Shown here: positions 14,193-19,754 of the stretch, one piece after another
Layout of the letters: every line of letters begins with the position of its first letter
Numbering within the stretch: the stretch's first letter is position 1
Origin: Patescibacteria group bacterium
GTDB lineage: Bacteria; Patescibacteriota; Saccharimonadia; Saccharimonadales; CAIOMD01
Direction of reading: 5' to 3'
NCBI GenBank assembly: GCA_030917025.1
Contig: JAUPVN010000053.1
Location: 1-19,754, forward strand
DNA: 19,754 bases
Program-made: the position numbers and the translations under genes
Notes under the pieces: model-generated
The model's input: the letters and a program-made list of their open reading frames with translations, nothing else
Database searches by the model: none
What the model was told of the DNA's origin: nothing

Positions 14193-15911
14193 ATGAAAGC
14201 AACTCAACTATTCACCAAAACCCAAAAAACAGTGCCCGCAGACGAAAAGGCTAAAAATGCCCAACTTTTAATTAAGGCTGGTTTTATACATAAAGAAATG
14301 TCTGGAGTTTATGCATTTTTACCATTAGGCGTAAAAGTAATAGAAAATATCAAAAACATTGTTCGCCAAGAGATGAATGCTATAGGTGGGCAAGAGGTAG
14401 TTATGACTACTTTGCAACCAAAAGAAATCTGGCAAAAAACAGATAGATGGGATGATAATAAAGTAGATAATTGGTTTAAGACAAAACTAGTAAATGGTAC
14501 AGAACTTGGTGTGGGCTTAACGCACGAGGAGCCAATTGTAGATGTAGTGGGCCAATATGTGCATTCATATAAAGATTTACCATTTAGCGTTTACCAAATA
14601 CAAAGTAAGTTTAGAAACGAGCTTAGGGCAAAAAGTGGTTTATTACGTGGCCGCGAGTTTTTAATGAAAGATATGTATTCTTTTAGTAAAAATCAGACCG
14701 AGCACGATAGGGTGTACGAAGAAATTGCCGGCGCTTACACAAAAGTATATAAGCGTTTAGGTTTGGGTGATATTACATTTAGAGCCAAGGCAGATGGTGG
14801 CATTTTTACAGAAAAATATAGCGACGAATACCAAACCTTAAGTGAGGCTGGTGAAGATACGTTATTTTGCATACCAGAAGATAATATTTATTACAACCAA
14901 GAGGTAGCCCCGTCTAAAGCCCCTAATATCAAAGATGATTCACCACAGGCACCTATGAAAGAGGTAGAGGGTGTTGGCATTGTAGGTGTGCAAGAATTGG
15001 CAAAGTTTTTAAAAATACCCGTAGAAAAAACTACAAAAACTATGTTATACCAAACAAATGATGGCCGTATAGTAGCGGCTGCAGTTAGGGGTAACTATAA
15101 CATCAATGAGATAAAATTGCGTAAAGTCTTAAAAGCTAAAGAAGTTCATTTAGCACCACCAGAAATTGTAAAAAAAGTCACCAAAGCAGATATAGGCTAT
15201 GCAGGATTGCTTAACTTGCCAAAAGATGTGCAGATAGTTATAGATGAATCTTGTTTAAATAGAGTTAATTTTGAGATGGGTGCAAACAAAACTAATTGTC
15301 ATAGTATAAATGTAAACTGGGGCCAAGATTTGCCAGAACAAAAGCAGGCTTACGATATTAAAACCGCAAAAGAAGGCGATTTTCACCCAGACACTGGCAA
15401 GCTATACCAAATAAAAAAGGCCGTAGAAGTAGGTAATATCTTTCCACTAGAAACAAAGTATACAGATTTATTAGATGTTTACTATACAGACGAATCTGGC
15501 AAGCAACAATCTATAGTAATGGGTTGTTACGGTATAGGAGTAAGCCGTTTAATGGGGGTATTGGCAGAACATTTTAGCGATAGTAAGGGTCTTATTTGGC
15601 CCAAAGCAGTAACACCATTTATGGTATATTTGGCTCAAATTGGAACAGATAAATCTATAACAAATGAGTCTCAAGAACTATACAATATTCTGCAAGCAAA
15701 CGGAGTAGAGGTTTTTTGGGATAACAGAGACGTAAGGCCAGGTGAAAAATTTGCCGATGCCGATTTGTACGGGTTTCCTTACAGGTTAGTTATTAGTAAA
15801 AAAACCATAGAACAAAACGTATATGAGCTTAAAGAACGTACAAAAGATCAAACCCAAATGGTAACTAAAGTAGATCTTATAAAACTAGTAACAAATAAGG
15901 GCACATTGTAA
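14193..15911 (+). CDS. proS: Prolyl-tRNA synthetase, bacterial type with editing domain
   Basis: Charges tRNA-Pro. The 572 residues from ATG 14193 equal the length of the E. coli enzyme, and MKATQLFTKTQKTVPADEKAKN aligns with the usual N-terminus once cut at 20 residues or fewer. An in-frame TTG at 14145 would add 16 hydrophobic residues, but the -10 box lies inside that part, so it was rejected. Class II motif 2 is FRNELRAKSGLLRGREFLM, motif 3 is GCYGIGVSRLMG. The INS editing domain (clearing Ala-tRNA-Pro) fills the middle, about residues 220-390. The anticodon-binding domain ends the protein (NRDVRPGEKFADADLYGFP). It is the last gene of the run from rpsB; a hairpin with a T run follows. Confidence 0.95.
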   Translation: MKATQLFTKTQKTVPADEKAKNAQLLIKAGFIHKEMSGVYAFLPLGVKVIENIKNIVRQEMNAIGGQEVVMTTLQPKEIWQKTDRWDDNKVDNWFKTKLVNGTELGVGLTHEEPIVDVVGQYVHSYKDLPFSVYQIQSKFRNELRAKSGLLRGREFLMKDMYSFSKNQTEHDRVYEEIAGAYTKVYKRLGLGDITFRAKADGGIFTEKYSDEYQTLSEAGEDTLFCIPEDNIYYNQEVAPSKAPNIKDDSPQAPMKEVEGVGIVGVQELAKFLKIPVEKTTKTMLYQTNDGRIVAAAVRGNYNINEIKLRKVLKAKEVHLAPPEIVKKVTKADIGYAGLLNLPKDVQIVIDESCLNRVNFEMGANKTNCHSINVNWGQDLPEQKQAYDIKTAKEGDFHPDTGKLYQIKKAVEVGNIFPLETKYTDLLDVYYTDESGKQQSIVMGCYGIGVSRLMGVLAEHFSDSKGLIWPKAVTPFMVYLAQIGTDKSITNESQELYNILQANGVEVFWDNRDVRPGEKFADADLYGFPYRLVISKKTIEQNVYELKERTKDQTQMVTKVDLIKLVTNKGTL

Positions 15912-15914
15912 CTA

Positions 15915-15942
15915 TTTACAAACTAGGTGGCTGTGATATACT
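15915..15942 (+). promoter_or_regulatory. Promoter of greA
   Basis: TTTACA (15915-15920), a 16-base spacer and TATACT (15937-15942). Transcription would start near 15949, giving a leader of about 72 bases. It starts four bases after the proS stop codon. Confidence 0.55.
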
Positions 15943-15947
15943 ACAAC

Positions 15948-15984
15948 AGCTGCACCTGTATTAAACATTCTGCAGTTCTTTTTT
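15948..15984 (+). terminator. Intrinsic terminator of proS or attenuator in the greA leader
   Basis: AGCTGCA (15948-15954) pairs with TGCAGTT (15971-15977), seven pairs with one G-T, then C and six T (15979-15984). It lies downstream of the predicted greA promoter, so it would also stop greA transcripts after about 35 bases. The 16-base loop is long, so efficiency is uncertain. Confidence 0.5.
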
Positions 15985-16020
15985 AATCAGTCAAATAAAG
16001 AAAGATGTAAGGGTAAAGCC

Positions 16021-16482
16021 ATGAATAAAGTATACAAATTAACTAAAGACGGTATAGCCGAGCTAAAAGCCGAGCTAGATTCTTTAATAGCTGCGCGTGC
16101 AGAAATAACAGATCGTATTAAAACTGCCAGAGAAATGGGTGACTTAAGCGAAAACGCCGAATACGCAAGCGCCAGAACGGAACAAGATCGTAACGAAAAC
16201 CGAATAAAAGAGATAGATTACATTTTAAAAAACGCCGAAATTATATCCCAACACAAAAAGGTTTCTGTTGTACACATTGGTAGCACGGTAGAACTTAAGA
16301 GCGATAGTGGCAAATCTCAAACTTTTCAGGTAGTAGGAACGGTAGAAGCAGACCCATTAACGGGTAAAATTAGTGATGAATCACCAATAGGAAGAGCCGT
16401 TTTGGGCAAAAAAATTGGCGATAGCGTGCAAATTGTTACCCCAGCCGAAACCACCGTTTATAAAGTTAACTCTATAAGCTAG
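16021..16482 (+). CDS. greA: Transcription elongation factor GreA
   Basis: Rescues backtracked RNA polymerase by stimulating cleavage of the transcript in the active site through the secondary channel. The 153 residues fit the family (158 in E. coli). The N-terminal coiled coil carries the acidic tip GDLSENAEYASARTEQ at about residues 40-55. The C-terminal FKBP-like domain includes DPLTGKISDESPIGRAVLGKKIGD. AAGGG eight bases before the ATG is the ribosome site. Its own promoter and a terminator-like hairpin lie between it and proS. lysS follows one gene later; greA-lysS adjacency is common in bacteria, here interrupted by an orphan. Confidence 0.96.
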   Translation: MNKVYKLTKDGIAELKAELDSLIAARAEITDRIKTAREMGDLSENAEYASARTEQDRNENRIKEIDYILKNAEIISQHKKVSVVHIGSTVELKSDSGKSQTFQVVGTVEADPLTGKISDESPIGRAVLGKKIGDSVQIVTPAETTVYKVNSIS

Positions 16483-16498
16483 TTCCTGTAGTATATAT

Positions 16499-16527
16499 TT
16501 GACATAATATCTAATATTTGTTAAAAA
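16499..16527 (+). promoter_or_regulatory. Promoter of the 262-aa coiled-coil gene
   Basis: TTGACA (16499-16504), a 17-base spacer and TAAAAA (16522-16527) preceded by TGT. The -10 box is weak by itself but has the TGn extension. It ends eight bases before the ATG, so the mRNA should be leaderless. Confidence 0.5.
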
Positions 16528-16535
16528 TATAGTAT

Positions 16536-17324
16536 ATGGAATTACCCAAACATAACTGCCATGGGGCTAGCCAACATAGTAATGCTATGACACTTAAGCT
16601 TCTTAATGAAGTAATTACAATGCCAGATGATCTTATAATCCCTTATAGCACTGTAGCGCACGATGTATTGCCTAGATATAGGGGTTTACCCGTACCAATT
16701 GAACCAGTTGAATTTAATAATGAGTACATATCTAAGTTTATATTTTATGCTAACGCCGCTTTGGGTTTACAATATTTAATAGAAAAAGATGCAGCAGCGT
16801 CTTTTAATGCCATAGATGCTATATTAATAGATTTAGAAAGCAAGATTAAGGATTTAGAAGCACGAATTCAAGATAAAAGGGCACGTGTTAAAAAACTACA
16901 ACAAAGAACAATTGCAACCAAGGGTTTGCCGCCAGAAGACCTACATGATGATACATATATCAGAAGACATGATTGTATAGGTAGCGATTATATATCTGTT
17001 TCAATTGATTTAGTTGAAACCCAAAATGAATTATCTAGTATTAATAAAGTTATACATCAGTTAAATGCCCTTCGCGCATATATGAAAAAAAGCTTAGCAC
17101 GGCCTGATTCAAATAATTCTTATCATGATATTTTATCAGTTCAGATATTGGTAAGTGAACTTAGCTTAGATAGGAATATATTAGAGGATCGCTTTGCAGA
17201 TTATTTTCAAAAAACGCATGGGGCTGATGAAGAACCAGATATTAATGGGCCTATTGGCCAAGTTAGAGCGTCAATAGGCGCATTAGCTGCTGGCCTTCGT
17301 GGTTTTATAAATAAGTTTACTTAA
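16536..17324 (+). CDS. Hypothetical coiled-coil protein (262 aa)
   Basis: I do not recognise a family. The N-terminus has CHGASQHSNA, with a Cys and two His close together, not enough for a metal site claim. Residues about 85-130 form a clear coiled coil (IDAILIDLESKIKDLEARI and on through a Lys/Arg/Gln-rich stretch). A second helical region with heptad-like spacing lies at about 150-185 (LVETQNELSSINKVIHQLNA). The C-terminus is short and amphipathic (AALAAGLRGFINKF). There is no clear signal peptide. It sits between greA and lysS with its own promoter. No Shine-Dalgarno sequence precedes the ATG, and no terminator separates it from lysS 32 bases on. Confidence 0.7.
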   Translation: MELPKHNCHGASQHSNAMTLKLLNEVITMPDDLIIPYSTVAHDVLPRYRGLPVPIEPVEFNNEYISKFIFYANAALGLQYLIEKDAAASFNAIDAILIDLESKIKDLEARIQDKRARVKKLQQRTIATKGLPPEDLHDDTYIRRHDCIGSDYISVSIDLVETQNELSSINKVIHQLNALRAYMKKSLARPDSNNSYHDILSVQILVSELSLDRNILEDRFADYFQKTHGADEEPDINGPIGQVRASIGALAAGLRGFINKFT

Positions 17325-17343
17325 TAAATAGAGACTGCTGCTG

Positions 17344-17349
17344 TATACT
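17344..17349 (+). promoter_or_regulatory. -10 box of lysS
   Basis: TATACT ends seven bases before the lysS ATG, again predicting a leaderless mRNA. It lies inside a small palindrome, GTATACTATAC (17343-17353). No good -35 box is seen. Confidence 0.4.
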
Positions 17350-17356
17350 ATACCTA

Positions 17357-18868
17357 ATGGCAACGTTGCAAGAACTGCGCGATGAGCGTGTTCGTAAACT
17401 ACAAGATTTAACAGTTTTAGGTGTGCAGGCTTATCCTGCAATATCTAACCGCACCAATATGTCGCAAGATGTTATTGATAATTATGATGAGTTGGCTGGT
17501 AAAACAGTTACAATTGCCGGCCGCATTACCAGTATTAGAAAATTTGGTAAATTGGCGTTTATAGTGCTTAAAGATGCCTCTGGCCAAGTACAATTATTTT
17601 TAAAAGATGGCACCGTTAATGATTCACCAAATTATGCTGATAGTGAGTTAGGGCTAAAAGATATTTCATTATTAGACAATGGTGATTTTATAGAGGCAAC
17701 TGGTGCGGTTATTACTACTAAAACAGGCGAAAAGTCTGTAGAAGCTACAGATCTAAGAATTTTGGCTAAAAGTTTGCGGCCTATGCCATCAGAGCAAGAG
17801 GGGTTTAGTAACAAAGAAGAGCGCCTAAGAAGACGTTATGTAGACACTAATGTTAATAAAGATGTTTACAGTAGGTACATTAGGCGTAGTAAATTTTGGC
17901 AGGCAACCAGAGATTATTTGTTAAAAAACAATTTTATAGAAATTAACGTGCCGGTTTTAGAACACACAACTGGTGGTGCCGATGCTAACCCATTTGTTAC
18001 TCATATGGATGCACTAGATCAAGACTTTTATTTGCGAATTAGCCACGAGTTACCGCTTAAACGTCTTGTTGGTGGTGGTTACGAAAAGGTCTTTGATATT
18101 GGCCCACGCTTTAGAAACGAAAACTATACAGAGGAGCATTTGCCAGAGCACGTAGCCATGGAATGGTACTGGGCATATGCAAATTGGCAAGATGGCATGA
18201 AATTTATGACAGAAATGTTTAGATATGTGGCTCAAGAAACTTTTGGAACTTTAGAATTTAATATTCATGGCAAACGCTTTAATCTTGCCGATACTTGGCA
18301 AGAGCTAGATTACGCCACTGCTATAAAAGATGCTTATAGTATTGATGTTTTTAATTGTACCATAGAACAAGTTGCAGAAGCCTTAAAGGTAAATAAATTA
18401 GAAGTAGAAAGAACAGATAGTATTGCGCGTGGCATAGATAAATTATGGAAGAATATAAGAAAAGATATGGTAGGCCCGGTTTGGCTTGTTAACACTCCTA
18501 AGTTTATTAGCCCACTAGCAAAAGGAAACCCACAAAACCCAAATGTTGTGCAAAGGTTTCAACCAATTATTGGTGGTAGCGAGCTTGGTAATGGTTTTAG
18601 TGAGCTAAATGATCCTACGGATCAGTTAAATAGGTTTGTAGAGCAACAAAAAATGCGTGATAGTGGCGATGCCGAGGCTATGATGTTAGATATAGATTAT
18701 ATAGAGATGCTAGAATACGGCATGCCACCAGCTTGTGGTTGGGGTTATAGTGAGAGAGTTTTTTGGCTGCTAGAAGGTGTTAGTGCGCGCGAGGGCGTGC
18801 CTTTTGTGCATATGCGTAGTGAGATAGACGATACTACTAGGGCGATTTACCCAAATATTAAGCTTTAA
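17357..18868 (+). CDS. lysS: Lysyl-tRNA synthetase, class II
   Basis: Charges tRNA-Lys. The N-terminal OB-fold anticodon domain is at about residues 45-150 (VTIAGRITSIRKFGKLAFIVLKD). The catalytic domain follows with RRRYVDTNVN, the GADANPFVTHM stretch, and motif 2 in FDIGPRFRNENYTEEHLPEH. Later come SELGNGFSELNDPTDQLNRF and motif 3, GWGYSERVFWLLEG. The motif 3 Arg is kept but its surroundings differ from the usual GIGIDRLVMLL, and EWYWAYANW replaces the usual E-YMAYAD. The 503 residues are normal. I see these differences as lineage divergence, not loss of function, since all catalytic signatures remain. No Shine-Dalgarno sequence is seen. The next gene starts 12 bases after the stop codon, so they are likely co-transcribed. 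Confidence 0.93.
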   Translation: MATLQELRDERVRKLQDLTVLGVQAYPAISNRTNMSQDVIDNYDELAGKTVTIAGRITSIRKFGKLAFIVLKDASGQVQLFLKDGTVNDSPNYADSELGLKDISLLDNGDFIEATGAVITTKTGEKSVEATDLRILAKSLRPMPSEQEGFSNKEERLRRRYVDTNVNKDVYSRYIRRSKFWQATRDYLLKNNFIEINVPVLEHTTGGADANPFVTHMDALDQDFYLRISHELPLKRLVGGGYEKVFDIGPRFRNENYTEEHLPEHVAMEWYWAYANWQDGMKFMTEMFRYVAQETFGTLEFNIHGKRFNLADTWQELDYATAIKDAYSIDVFNCTIEQVAEALKVNKLEVERTDSIARGIDKLWKNIRKDMVGPVWLVNTPKFISPLAKGNPQNPNVVQRFQPIIGGSELGNGFSELNDPTDQLNRFVEQQKMRDSGDAEAMMLDIDYIEMLEYGMPPACGWGYSERVFWLLEGVSAREGVPFVHMRSEIDDTTRAIYPNIKL

Positions 18869-18879
18869 CGCAGGTATTT

Positions 18880-19752
18880 ATGCAAGCAAATAATACGGCT
18901 AAAAAAGTTGTAATTGTTGGAGCCGGTATAAGTAGCTTAGCCTCAGCAGTTTTATTAAGCGCTAAAGGTTATAAAGTAGTAGTTTTAGAATCTTCTAAGA
19001 CTTACGGTGGTAAAATTGGCTTGTTAACTTTGGGTGGAGCAACTTTTGATGCGGGGCCAAGTTTGTGCACAGATGTAGCTACAATAGATGATATTTATAT
19101 TAGTGCGGGCTTAAACCCCAGAGATTATTGGAGCTATTTGCCAACCTCTGAAATTACTAGGTATTTTTGGCAAGATGATTTTAGCTATATTATGCCGGCT
19201 GGTAGGGCGCAAATAGAGCGCTCTATAGTACGTAGTTTTAATGTAAACATAAAAAATCTTTCAAAATATTACGCAGAAATTAATAGTGCATATCAAAAAA
19301 GTATACCTGTGTACCTAGATAGACAGCCATCTTTATTGTCTACACTATCGCCAAGAGGTGTTAGGGCGTTTGCCGCGCTTACGCCATTTTTAATTCAATA
19401 TTTGCACATCAGAAACGTTAACAAGCTTCAAGATCCAAAATTAGTTCAATTGTTTGATAGATTTGCTACTTATAGTGGTAGCAACCCCTATATTGCCCCC
19501 GCAGTAACCGCACTAGCGGGTGCATTAGAGCTAAACGATGGAGCATATTACCCAATTGGGGGCATGCGTAGTATTGTAGAAGGTTTTTATAATGCGGCAA
19601 AAAAGCTTGGGGCAGAGTTTGTATTTAATAGCTCCGTACTATCTATAAAAACCCTAAAGGGGCATGTTGCTTACGTAGTTACTAAGCAGGGCCAAATTAA
19701 AGCTAATTACGTGCTTTATGGTGGTGATGTGGCTATCTGCCAAGTTTGCTAA
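18880..19752 (+). CDS. CrtI-like (phytoene desaturase family) FAD oxidoreductase, truncated or frame-broken at the window edge
   Basis: The N-terminus is a Rossmann FAD-binding fold, KKVVIVGAGISSLASAVLL with the acidic VVLES end of strand 2, then YGGKIG and FDAGPSL as in phytoene desaturases and related isoprenoid oxidoreductases. The middle (ELNDGAYYPIGGMRSIVEGF) also fits. Family members have about 490-500 residues; this frame stops at 290 with CQVC, before the C-terminal FAD motif. Just before the stop, reading one frame over from about 19731 gives GYLPSLLN and stays open to the window end, so a one-base indel near 19730 is likely and the real gene probably runs past the window. AGGT before the ATG and the 12-base gap to lysS suggest an operon. 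The substrate is not known; a carotenoid role is only inferred from the family. Confidence 0.75.
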   Translation: MQANNTAKKVVIVGAGISSLASAVLLSAKGYKVVVLESSKTYGGKIGLLTLGGATFDAGPSLCTDVATIDDIYISAGLNPRDYWSYLPTSEITRYFWQDDFSYIMPAGRAQIERSIVRSFNVNIKNLSKYYAEINSAYQKSIPVYLDRQPSLLSTLSPRGVRAFAALTPFLIQYLHIRNVNKLQDPKLVQLFDRFATYSGSNPYIAPAVTALAGALELNDGAYYPIGGMRSIVEGFYNAAKKLGAEFVFNSSVLSIKTLKGHVAYVVTKQGQIKANYVLYGGDVAICQVC

Positions 19753-19754
19753 AT

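Noticed and set aside
1..19754. CRISPR array, insertion sequence or phage genes
   Set aside because: No regularly spaced direct repeats, transposase or integrase motifs, or phage structural genes are visible.

Overview
The window is low-GC DNA whose housekeeping genes fit a reduced bacterium of the Candidate Phyla Radiation, most likely Candidatus Saccharibacteria (TM7). That placement is an inference. It rests on the low GC, a short EF-Ts, type B L31 and S2 with Lys/Ala-rich tails, an rpsB-tsf-frr cluster without pyrH, several apparently leaderless genes and many lineage-specific orphan proteins. UGA does not appear inside any conserved gene and is used once as a stop, so the Gracilibacteria/Absconditabacteria code (UGA = Gly) is not indicated.

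Layout. 3-4996 (+) is an accessory block. It starts with the 3' part of a giant gene (at least 1452 codons, open to the left edge) with two Gly/Ala-rich hydrophobic regions, a long Gly/Asn/Asp-rich region and a GT-A-like glycosyltransferase domain near the C-terminus. Two small orphan genes follow. 5013-7049 (-) holds rpmE (type B L31) and prfA (RF1), separated by about 600 non-coding bases that contain a nested set of perfect helices with a possible pseudoknot, a candidate structured RNA. 7272-9102 (+) holds two orphan genes, each with a well-formed TTGACA-17-TAtnAT promoter; a strong intrinsic terminator follows the second.

9325-15911 (+) is the core cluster: rpsB, tsf, frr (translation), uppS (undecaprenyl carrier lipid), rseP (site-2 protease), a CPBP-family membrane protease and proS. 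Junctions overlap by one base at rpsB/tsf, uppS/rseP and rseP/CPBP. After it come greA, a coiled-coil orphan, lysS and a CrtI-like FAD oxidoreductase that runs to the right edge.

Points of most interest: the rpmE-prfA structured RNA; the giant glycosyltransferase-like protein; a -1 shift at an A6 run that restores the missing last motif of the CPBP protein; a terminator-like hairpin at the very 5' end of the predicted greA transcript; -10 boxes only 6-8 nt before several start codons; and possible autoregulatory leaders on rpmE and rpsB. The CrtI-like gene also seems to break by a one-base shift at the window edge, so sequencing indels must be excluded before either frame break is read as biology.
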